The notes beneath the pieces are model-generated. The model worked only from the letters and a program-made list of their open reading frames with translations. It was not told where the DNA came from and made no database searches. A DNA stretch of 19,336 bases, from NCBI GenBank assembly GCA_036303105.1, contig JAXJBF010000081.1, forward strand, positions 1 to 19,336, given 5' to 3'. How positions within the stretch are numbered: position 1 is the stretch's first letter; each line of letters begins with the position of its first letter. Both the position numbers and the translations under genes were made by a program. Source of the stretch: UMGS1590 sp036303105. GTDB taxonomy: Bacteria > Bacillota > Peptococcia > Peptococcales > Peptococcaceae. Below are positions 1-8,619 of the stretch, in pieces.

Positions 1-1
1 G

Positions 2-349
2 TATGTTCAGGTGGACCATGCCAACGATCCATTTGACGCTTTTACCCGCCCAACCGTCAATAAATCGTTGTTGGATTTCATGAAGATGATTGAGGACATC
101 ACAGGTGTACAGTGGGCAGAACGCGTGCCAAAGAACCTGCCGATTTATTCGATTGCTGGCGATGAAGATCCATTCGGCATGTACGGCCAGGGTGTGTATG
201 AAACGTCGAACTGGCTGGCAAGCACAGGCCATGACATCACGACGCTGGTTTACCCGGGCTATCGTCATGAAATCCATAACTACGCCGATCTTAAAGACGA
301 GGTGTGTGATGGTGTGATCGAGTTTATGCTCGATGTGATGGACATTTAA
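2..349 (+). CDS. Alpha/beta hydrolase (serine aminopeptidase / monoacylglycerol lipase-like), C-terminal part
   Basis: The reading frame is open from the window edge to the TAA at 347-349, so the N-terminal part with the nucleophile serine lies outside. What remains is the last third of an alpha/beta hydrolase. A GDEDPFG stretch carries the likely acid residue (Asp at 167-169), and a YRHEIHNY stretch carries the likely catalytic His (266-268). This Asp and His context is typical of the Hydrolase_4 / lysophospholipase-like family, in which a segment of the form GxRHEIHNE closes the triad. Such enzymes cleave ester bonds in monoacylglycerols or lysolipids, but the substrate cannot be read from this fragment. 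A GTG at 11 is in frame but is not a credible start, because the fold needs more N-terminal sequence. No clear terminator follows; the next transcription unit starts at its own promoter near 402. Confidence 0.8.
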   Translation, partial: YVQVDHANDPFDAFTRPTVNKSLLDFMKMIEDITGVQWAERVPKNLPIYSIAGDEDPFGMYGQGVYETSNWLASTGHDITTLVYPGYRHEIHNYADLKDEVCDGVIEFMLDVMDI

Positions 350-401
350 TGGCTGTTGATGGCCGGTGCCTGAAAGATGAAGCATGGGGAAAATTGCCCT
401 C

Positions 402-430
402 TTTACTTTTCTGCGGTCATCTTCTATAAT
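402..430 (+). promoter_or_regulatory. Sigma-A-type promoter of the pheST T-box transcript
   Basis: TTTACT at 402-407 and a perfect TATAAT at 425-430 are separated by 17 bases. Transcription would start near 437, giving a leader of about 265 nucleotides before pheS. The spacing and the -10 box match the housekeeping consensus; the -35 box matches four of six positions. Confidence 0.65.
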
Positions 431-436
431 ATAGCT

Positions 437-690
437 GTTATACAGAACAATATGATACGAAGAACGGGAGCCGGTTTATGGCACTGTGACAGGGAGAGAT
501 GGCTGGACTGGAACCATCTTACAGAACATAAACAGAAGGATTTCGCCCGGGAGTATGTTTTCTTGAACAGAGTAGGGAAAACCGTTGGCGGCGTTAACGC
601 ATGAGAGTGATCTGTGCATGAGCGCAGATAATAAGGGTGGTACCACGGCACTTCGTCCCTTGCGGGGACGGAGTGCTTTTTTATTTTGAA
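437..690 (+). ncRNA. T-box leader (phenylalanine-responsive) of pheST
   Basis: This stretch between promoter and pheS has the hallmarks of a T-box riboswitch. The T-box itself is at 634-647 (GGGTGGTACCACGG), directly before a strong terminator at 648-684. Further upstream, 487-516 can form a hairpin with a GAGAGATGG arm and a CCATCT arm, resembling the distal end of Stem I. In this family an uncharged tRNA pairs its anticodon with a specifier codon in Stem I and its acceptor end with the T-box, which favours an antiterminator and lets transcription continue. The regulated genes are pheS and pheT, so tRNA-Phe is the expected ligand. A TTC followed by G at 542-544 is a candidate specifier on the 3' side of Stem I, but I could not fold Stem I well enough to be sure. 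Confidence 0.88.
648..684 (+). terminator. T-box-controlled intrinsic terminator upstream of pheS
   Basis: The arms 648-659 and 665-676 pair along 12 positions with one T-G wobble (GCACTTCGTCCC against GGGACGGAGTGC). The loop is five bases, followed by a run of T from 677. The 5' arm directly follows the T-box, as expected for the alternative antiterminator fold. Confidence 0.88.
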
Positions 691-701
691 GGAGGAACAT
701 A

Positions 702-1724
702 ATGAAAGACGCTTTAATGCAAATCAAAGAGGCTGCACTTGAAGCCATCAAAGATCAAGATGATCTTGAAAAAATCAATGAACTGCGTGTCAAATACCTT
801 GGCAAAAAAGGTGAATTGACCGCGATTCTTAAAGGCATGGGTAAATTGTCCAAGGAAGAACGTCCTGTGATTGGTGAATTGGCCAACACAGTGCGTGATG
901 CAATCAGCCATGCTTTGGAAGAAAAGACGGAAGATCTGCGTGCTAAGGCATTGGATGCCAAGCTGGCCGCAGAAACCCTCGACGTGACGCTGCCAGGTGC
1001 CAGCATGCCGCAGGGGCATCTGCATCCACTGACTCAGGTTATCAATGATGCTAAGCGCATTTTTACCGGACTCGGCTTTGAAGTGGCAGAAGGTCCGGAA
1101 ATTGAAAGCGATTATTATAATTTTGAAGCGCTGAACCTGCCACCGGATCATCCGGCTCGTGATATGCAGGATACATTCTATATCAATAATAAGGTGGTTT
1201 TGCGTACGCAGACTTCTGGCTGCCAGGTGCATGCCATGGAACGTATGCAGGGCAAACTGCCAGTTAAGATCATTGCACCGGGTCGTGTATATCGCCGCGA
1301 TGATGACGCTACCCATTCTCCAATGTTCCATCAGATTGAAGGCTTGCTCGTTGATGAACACATTACCATGGCCGACCTCAAAGGTGTGCTTCTGGCATTT
1401 GCTCGCGAAATGTTCGGACAGGATGTAAAGATTCGTCTGCGTCCAAGTTATTTCCCATTCACCGAACCATCCGCTGAAGTCGACATCAGCTGCGTGGCTT
1501 GCGGCGGCAAGGGCTGCCGTGTTTGCTCCCACACTGGCTGGCTGGAAATTCTCGGCAGCGGCATGGTACATCCAAATGTTCTTCGTGCAGGCGGCTATGA
1601 TCCTGAAAAGGTCACCGGCTTTGCTTTTGGGATGGGTGTAGAACGTATCGCAATGCTTCGTTATGGCATCAACGACTTGCGTCTGTTGTTCGCCAACGAC
1701 GAACGTTTCTTGAAACAGTTTTAA
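702..1724 (+). CDS. pheS: Phenylalanyl-tRNA synthetase alpha subunit
   Basis: This is the catalytic alpha subunit of the alpha2-beta2 enzyme that charges tRNA-Phe with phenylalanine in the cytoplasm. The 340-residue length is normal. An N-terminal helical arm (about residues 1-90) is followed by the class II core. Motif 2 is GRVYRRDDDATHSPMFHQ (about 194-211), and motif 3 begins FGMGVERIAMLRYG near residue 309. A CVACGGKGCRVC segment is typical of bacterial PheS. GGAGG at 691-695 fits the ATG at 702. pheT follows after a 12-base gap. Odd detail: the segment normally read as RTHTSPVQ is RTQTSGCQ here, in the region that contacts the phenylalanine amino group in studied enzymes. Expression should rise on phenylalanine limitation through the T-box upstream. 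Confidence 0.97.
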   Translation: MKDALMQIKEAALEAIKDQDDLEKINELRVKYLGKKGELTAILKGMGKLSKEERPVIGELANTVRDAISHALEEKTEDLRAKALDAKLAAETLDVTLPGASMPQGHLHPLTQVINDAKRIFTGLGFEVAEGPEIESDYYNFEALNLPPDHPARDMQDTFYINNKVVLRTQTSGCQVHAMERMQGKLPVKIIAPGRVYRRDDDATHSPMFHQIEGLLVDEHITMADLKGVLLAFAREMFGQDVKIRLRPSYFPFTEPSAEVDISCVACGGKGCRVCSHTGWLEILGSGMVHPNVLRAGGYDPEKVTGFAFGMGVERIAMLRYGINDLRLLFANDERFLKQF

Positions 1725-1736
1725 TAGGAGGCTGGC

Positions 1737-4169
1737 ATGTTAGTATCATATAATTGGTTAAAAGAATATGTTGATATTGAACCATCCGCCTACGAATTGG
1801 CGGAGATCATCACGCGCGCTGGTGTTGAAATCGGCGGCGTAGAACCAACGAACAAAGGTGTTAAGGGTGTCGTTGTAGCCAAGGTGTTGACCTGTGAAGA
1901 TCATCCAAATTCGGATCATCTGCATGTATGCACAGTGACCACCGATGGTGAAAATGTGATTAAAGTCGTCTGCGGGGCACCGAATGTCGCTGCAGGACAA
2001 AAGGTCATGTTTGCTCAGGTTGGTGCGCTTCTGCCTGGTGATGTGGTGATTCAGGCCACGAAGCTGCGTGGTGAAGAATCTAATGGGATGATCTGCTCCA
2101 TGCAGGAAATTGGTATTGATGAAGACCTCGTTTGTCCATTGGACAAAGATGGTATTCGTGTATTGCCAGAAGACGCACCACTCGGTGTTGACGTCATGGA
2201 ATATCTCGGCTTGAATGACTGGGTATTGGATGTTGATTTGACCCCAAACCGCAGCGACTGCCTGAGCGTATACAACATTGCCAAAGAAGTTGGGGCGCTG
2301 CTGAAAAAGCCGGTTCGCCCAATCGACATTACCACCAAAGATGGCGATGAGATCAATGGCAAGATGCACATTACCAACAATGCGCCAGCACTCTGCCATC
2401 GTTTCACTGGCACCATGATTGAAGGTGCGAAAATTGGCCGTTCCCCACTTTGGATGGAACACCGTCTGCAGTGTGCGGGCATGCGCCCAATTTCCAACTT
2501 GGTTGACGTTACCAACTATGTCATGATGGAATTGGGACAGCCATTGCATGCTTATGATTACAACAATTTGGCAGGTCACGAGATCATTGTTCGTACCGCC
2601 GAAGCTGGTGAACATATCACGACCCTCGATGGTCAGGATCGTGCACTGACCGATGAAATGCTTTTGATTTGTGATGGTGAACGTGCCATCGGCATTGCTG
2701 GGGTTATGGGCGGTGAAAATACCGAAGTTGAAGACACCACCACCGATGTTATGATCGAAGCTGCTTGCTTCCAGGCGGTGAATGTTCGTCGCACAGCTGT
2801 GGCCTTGGGGCTGCGCACAGAAGCTTCCTTGCGCTTTGAAAAGAACGTGAACATCGACGAGACTGCTTTTGCCGGCTGGCGTGCCGCTAACCTGATGTGT
2901 GAAACATCTGGAGCGCGTCTGGTTGCTGGGCAGATCGATGAATACCCAACGCCACATGAACCTGTGATCGTATCCATGAAATATCAGAAAGCCAACGACG
3001 TTCTGGGAACGGATATCCCTTATGCTGAAATGCGCGGCTACCTGCTCGACTTGGGTTTTAAGATTGTGGAAGAAGACGAAGAAAGCCTGACGGTGAAGGT
3101 GCCATCACATCGTCCAGACGTCTCCATTCAGGAAGACTTGATCGAAGAAATTGCTCGTCTCTATGGCTACGATAAAATTCCTGAAACCCTGCCATTTGGG
3201 GCTACCAACCCAGGTGTGTTAACGCCGGAACAGCGTATGACTGATCACATTAAGAATACTTTGGCTGGATTGGGTCTTGATGAAATTGTGACTTACAGTT
3301 TCATCAGCAAAAAGCATTGTGATCTTCTGCGTTATGCTGAAGATGACGTACGCCGCAATCAGATCGTGATCTCCAACCCGCTCAGTGAAGACATGAGCGT
3401 CATGCGTACGAGTCTGCTGCCTTGCATGTTGGATACGTTGAGCAGCAATGTACACCATCATCAGCAGGATCTTGCGTTCTTTGAATGCAGTTCCGTATTC
3501 TCCAGCGATCATCCGCTGACCATGGAGAATTTGGCAACAGAAGATCAGCATCTTGTCATTGGCTTGACGGGACAGACTCAGAAAGATTGGACCGGCAGTC
3601 AGAAAGCGTACGACTTCTATTATCTCAAGGGCATTATCGAAAGACTGCTTGCTTCGCTGCACATCACTGATTGGCATGTTGAAGCGGTGAAAGACGATCC
3701 AACTTGGCATCCAGGCCGCACCGCAGCCCTTTATATTGGCGAAAAACGCTGCGGGATCTTTGGAGAACTGCATCCAGTCGTCGTGAAGAATTATGACATC
3801 AAGGCACCTGTTTATGCTGCTGAAATTACAATGGATGCGTTGGTTGGCGTAGGTGAAGTGGTGCCTGTTTATGAACCAACCCCAATTTATCCAGCGATGC
3901 CTCGTGACCTGGCCGTTGTTGTTGACAAGAACATGGAAGTTGGCAAGATCGAAGAAGCCATTCGTGCGGCTGAACCAAACTATCTCAAGAAGATTGATGT
4001 GTTTGATGTATATGAAGGCATTCAGGTTGGCCTTGATAAGAAATCTGTTGCTTTCTCGTTTATCTTCCAGAGTGATGCACAGACCTTGACCGATGATTTG
4101 GTTCAGACTGAGATGGATAAAATTGTTGCGGCCATCGAACGCGATTGTCAGGGGCAACTTCGCGCCTAA
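1737..4169 (+). CDS. pheT: Phenylalanyl-tRNA synthetase beta subunit
   Basis: This is the non-catalytic beta subunit of PheRS, which binds tRNA and edits mischarged Tyr-tRNA-Phe. At 810 residues it is full length. The N-terminus has the EMAP-like tRNA-binding OB domain (about 40-150, with EDHPNSDHLHVC). Next comes the B3/B4 editing domain (about 210-380, with RPISNLVDVTNYVMMELGQP), then a B5 domain (about 405-475, ending RLYGYDKIPE). The C-terminal FDX-ACB domain (about 715-808) begins YPAMPRDLAVVVD. The ribosome site AGGAGG lies just upstream of the ATG. It is co-transcribed with pheS and followed 23 bases later by lgt. Confidence 0.97.
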   Translation: MLVSYNWLKEYVDIEPSAYELAEIITRAGVEIGGVEPTNKGVKGVVVAKVLTCEDHPNSDHLHVCTVTTDGENVIKVVCGAPNVAAGQKVMFAQVGALLPGDVVIQATKLRGEESNGMICSMQEIGIDEDLVCPLDKDGIRVLPEDAPLGVDVMEYLGLNDWVLDVDLTPNRSDCLSVYNIAKEVGALLKKPVRPIDITTKDGDEINGKMHITNNAPALCHRFTGTMIEGAKIGRSPLWMEHRLQCAGMRPISNLVDVTNYVMMELGQPLHAYDYNNLAGHEIIVRTAEAGEHITTLDGQDRALTDEMLLICDGERAIGIAGVMGGENTEVEDTTTDVMIEAACFQAVNVRRTAVALGLRTEASLRFEKNVNIDETAFAGWRAANLMCETSGARLVAGQIDEYPTPHEPVIVSMKYQKANDVLGTDIPYAEMRGYLLDLGFKIVEEDEESLTVKVPSHRPDVSIQEDLIEEIARLYGYDKIPETLPFGATNPGVLTPEQRMTDHIKNTLAGLGLDEIVTYSFISKKHCDLLRYAEDDVRRNQIVISNPLSEDMSVMRTSLLPCMLDTLSSNVHHHQQDLAFFECSSVFSSDHPLTMENLATEDQHLVIGLTGQTQKDWTGSQKAYDFYYLKGIIERLLASLHITDWHVEAVKDDPTWHPGRTAALYIGEKRCGIFGELHPVVVKNYDIKAPVYAAEITMDALVGVGEVVPVYEPTPIYPAMPRDLAVVVDKNMEVGKIEEAIRAAEPNYLKKIDVFDVYEGIQVGLDKKSVAFSFIFQSDAQTLTDDLVQTEMDKIVAAIERDCQGQLRA

Positions 4170-4192
4170 AGACAGTCAGAAGAGGATAACGA

Positions 4193-4978
4193 ATGGATCC
4201 AATCGCTTTTGAACTTGGACCAATTTCGGTTCATTGGTATGGCATTCTTATTGCCTGTGCATTTTTGATTGGCGTCTGGGGATCACTGCGGGAAGCCAAA
4301 CTGGAAGGCGTTAATGAAGATCATTTTTTGAATCTCATCATTATCTGTATTGTTTGTGCGGTGATTGGCGCGCGGGCGTATTATGTCATTTTTGAGTGGG
4401 GCTATTATAGCCAGCATCCAAGCGAAATTATTGCAACGTGGCATGGCGGCTTAGCCATTCATGGTGGTGTGATTGGTGGTATTTTAGCAATTGCTGTTTG
4501 CGCATGGCATTATCGCATGCGCATTTGGCAATTGTTGGATATCATTGCGCCTTATCTGATTTTGGGACAAGCCATTGGCCGCTGGGGGAACTTTTTTAAT
4601 CAGGAAGCGTATGGTTATGAAGTTAGTCCAGATGTGGTACCGTGGGCCATGTATATTGATGGTGCTTATCGTCATCCGACTTTTCTGTATGAGAGCATAT
4701 GGGATATCATTGGCTTTTTGCTGTTGATTTTCGCATCGCGACATCCTAAACTGAAGGAAGGCGACATTGCATTGTTGTATTTTATATACTACTCTGCAGG
4801 ACGCTTTATCATTGAAGGATTTCGAACAGACAGCCTCATGCTGGGGCCGCTTCGCGTGGCACAGGTGGTTTGTATTATTGCTATCGTTGCGTCGATCGTG
4901 ATTGCTTTGGTGCGACGTAAAAAAGCGCCAAGCAGATCGGTGTATCTGGCAGAAAAAAGGGCGCATAAGAAAGGATGA
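4193..4978 (+). CDS. lgt: Prolipoprotein diacylglyceryl transferase
   Basis: This membrane enzyme transfers diacylglycerol from phosphatidylglycerol to the lipobox cysteine of prelipoproteins, the first step of lipoprotein maturation. Its 261 residues carry several hydrophobic membrane segments. The family signatures are two HGG stretches (residues 84-86 and 90-92, in WHGGLAIHGG) and GRWGNFFNQEAYG at 129-141, whose arginine and asparagine are conserved in Lgt. The C-terminus is basic, consistent with a cytoplasmic tail. AGAGGA upstream supports the ATG at 4193. It follows pheT closely with no terminator between, so it probably shares the T-box-controlled transcript; its stop overlaps the first possible start of the downstream regulator. 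Confidence 0.95.
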   Translation: MDPIAFELGPISVHWYGILIACAFLIGVWGSLREAKLEGVNEDHFLNLIIICIVCAVIGARAYYVIFEWGYYSQHPSEIIATWHGGLAIHGGVIGGILAIAVCAWHYRMRIWQLLDIIAPYLILGQAIGRWGNFFNQEAYGYEVSPDVVPWAMYIDGAYRHPTFLYESIWDIIGFLLLIFASRHPKLKEGDIALLYFIYYSAGRFIIEGFRTDSLMLGPLRVAQVVCIIAIVASIVIALVRRKKAPSRSVYLAEKRAHKKG

Positions 4979-4983
4979 TCCCA

Positions 4984-5382
4984 ATGGGTAATGAAATATA
5001 TGAATCAGGTGAAGATTATCTGGAAACCATACTGCGATTGAAAGAGCAGCTGGGGCAGGTGCGCAGCATTGATATTGCGCGCGACCTAGATTATTCAAAG
5101 CCAAGCGTGAGCCGAGCCATGAAAATCCTTACAGAAAAAGGCCTGGTTTATATGGATGGCAGAAAGTTTATCCATTTGACAGATGAAGGGCTTGCTAAGG
5201 CAAAAAGTGTTGCAGGACGGCATCATTTGTTCAAGGACATGCTGGTTGAAATATTTGGCGTGTCGGAAGAAACGGCGGAAGAAGACGCCTGTCGCATTGA
5301 ACATATTGTCAGCGAAGAAACGGTCCAGAAAATTAAGGAAAAACTGGAAATGTATCGCAATCACCCGCATCCCAATGTTTAA
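4984..5382 (+). CDS. DtxR/MntR-family metal-dependent transcriptional regulator
   Basis: A 132-residue repressor of the DtxR/MntR family: an N-terminal winged helix (about 1-70, with SKPSVSRAMKILTEKGLV as recognition region) and a metal-binding dimerisation domain (about 75-130). There is no SH3-like third domain, so the architecture is that of MntR. The candidate metal ligands are mixed. Asp11 and Glu14 (GEDYLETI) are as in Bacillus MntR, but the later motif is DACRIEH, with Cys103, Glu106 and His107 as in DtxR/IdeR, where MntR has a Glu in place of the Cys. Whether it senses manganese or iron is therefore unclear. I chose the ATG at 4984 because AAAGGA at 4969-4974 is nine bases away; the in-frame ATG at 4975, overlapping the lgt stop, has no room for a ribosome site. 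A terminator follows. Confidence 0.9.
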   Translation: MGNEIYESGEDYLETILRLKEQLGQVRSIDIARDLDYSKPSVSRAMKILTEKGLVYMDGRKFIHLTDEGLAKAKSVAGRHHLFKDMLVEIFGVSEETAEEDACRIEHIVSEETVQKIKEKLEMYRNHPHPNV

Positions 5383-5392
5383 TAAATGATTT

Positions 5393-5427
5393 AAAAAACA
5401 CGCAGCAGAAATGCTGCGTGTTTTTTT
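5393..5427 (+). terminator. Intrinsic terminator after the pheST-lgt-regulator unit
   Basis: A perfect 9-bp stem (CACGCAGCA at 5399-5407, TGCTGCGTG at 5412-5420) has a GAAA loop, an A-run before it and seven T after it. The flanking A and T runs mean it could work in both directions. Confidence 0.9.
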
Positions 5428-5521
5428 GTGCAGAAGTAAGGTTATTGTAAATTGGCTGTCATCGCAGCGTAAGACAAAGTCATTAAACTTAACAAAGATT
5501 CAAGAAAGGAATGAGATAACG

Positions 5522-5629
5522 ATGAGAAAAATGGTTCAATTGATAGTGGCTTTGCTGGCTTGCGGTTTGTGCCTGCTTATTATGGCATCGCAGCCAGACC
5601 GAACAGTCGACAGAAAGGGGCTGCGATGA
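5522..5629 (+). CDS. Small hydrophobic 35-residue protein upstream of the YxeA-family gene
   Basis: I do not recognise this short gene. It encodes 35 residues: a basic start (MRKM), a hydrophobic stretch of about 18 residues (VQLIVALLACGLCLLIMA), and a short polar tail. It could be a single-pass membrane peptide or a signal-like peptide; two cysteines lie inside the hydrophobic part and there is no clear lipobox. AAGAAAGGA at 5502-5510 is 11 bases before the ATG, an acceptable but slightly long spacing. Its TGA overlaps the ATG of the next gene (ATGA at 5626-5629), which suggests translational coupling. The frame is open further upstream, but no ribosome site supports an earlier start. Confidence 0.5.
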   Translation: MRKMVQLIVALLACGLCLLIMASQPDRTVDRKGLR

Positions 5630-5976
5630 TGAAAAAGATGCTGCAAGGCGTTCTAGTGGGACTGGTTGCCGTGCTTGTGATCGCCATGGTGTTTTTTTGG
5701 ACAGGCATTGGTACAGAAATCTATTACACACAGATTGACAATACGAAGGTGGTTGAGATTGAACCCAATGCAGGCATGACCTATTCCTATACTCTGATGT
5801 GTTACGGTGAAGATGGTCGTGAAAAAAACCTCACCTTTCGCACTGAGCGTGTTCTGCGCGCAGATGCTTATCTAAAATTAACTGTGGCACCGCTGCGTGG
5901 TGTGGTAAGTTGGGAAGAGGTGATGCTGGAGGCGATGCCAAGCATGGTACAGAAAGTGTATAGTGTCAAACGATAA
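5626..5976 (+). CDS. YxeA-family (DUF1093) exported or membrane-anchored protein
   Basis: The 116-residue product opens with a basic MMKKM and a hydrophobic segment (about residues 6-30), so it is exported or anchored by its N-terminus. The rest matches the YxeA family pattern I know from Gram-positive bacteria: a YYTQID stretch after the membrane segment, a central YSYTLMCYGEDGREKNLTF, then LRADAYLKLTV and a late GVVSWEEV. The fold is thought to be a small OB-like beta barrel and the biochemical role is unknown. AAAGGGG at 5613-5620 suits either ATG (5626 or 5629). It overlaps the small hydrophobic gene upstream, so the two are probably made together. No terminator is evident before the leuS promoter. 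Confidence 0.75.
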   Translation: MMKKMLQGVLVGLVAVLVIAMVFFWTGIGTEIYYTQIDNTKVVEIEPNAGMTYSYTLMCYGEDGREKNLTFRTERVLRADAYLKLTVAPLRGVVSWEEVMLEAMPSMVQKVYSVKR

Positions 5977-6020
5977 GCGTTGGTAGCCAGCAGAGACAAA
6001 GCAGCGGCGATAAAAATGCC

Positions 6021-6057
6021 CGATTCCTGTGAGGATTTTTTCCTTCAACAGGTCTCG
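6021..6057 (+). other. Imperfect hairpin between the YxeA-family gene and leuS
   Basis: CCTGT at 6026-6030 pairs with ACAGG at 6048-6052. Inside it, GAGGA (6031-6035) pairs with TCCTT (6041-6045) around a T5 loop, and outside it CGA (6021-6023) can pair with TCG (6055-6057). No T-run follows, so it is not a standard terminator. It lies upstream of the leuS promoter and therefore in the 3' region of the previous transcript. Confidence 0.25.
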
Positions 6058-6061
6058 ACCG

Positions 6062-6090
6062 TTGACGATGGCGACGATAATTTATATAAT
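6062..6090 (+). promoter_or_regulatory. Strong sigma-A-type promoter of leuS
   Basis: TTGACG at 6062-6067 and TATAAT at 6085-6090 with exactly 17 bases between them. Transcription would start near 6097, leaving a leader of about 56 nucleotides, too short for a T-box. Confidence 0.75.
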
Positions 6091-6152
6091 ATTGATTAGT
6101 GAATTCTTCCGTTGTTATAGTACACAGGAAGAAAAAGAAAGGGCATTTTAAA

Positions 6153-8615
<2,463 letters not shown>

Positions 8616-8619
8616 GCCT

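Noticed and set aside
377..604. A 75-codon + strand frame between the hydrolase and pheS
   Set aside because: It covers the promoter and the structured T-box leader and has no supporting start signal.
714..1571. Long minus-strand open frame of 285 codons opposite pheS
   Set aside because: It lies fully inside pheS, has no ribosome site and a composition rich in His, Phe and Cys typical of antisense shadows.
1758..2957. Minus-strand open frame of 399 codons opposite pheT
   Set aside because: Same reason: it overlaps a certain gene and has no family features.
6091..6152. T-box leader for leuS
   Set aside because: The leader after the strong promoter is only about 56 bases and contains no GGTGG-N-ACC element or terminator.
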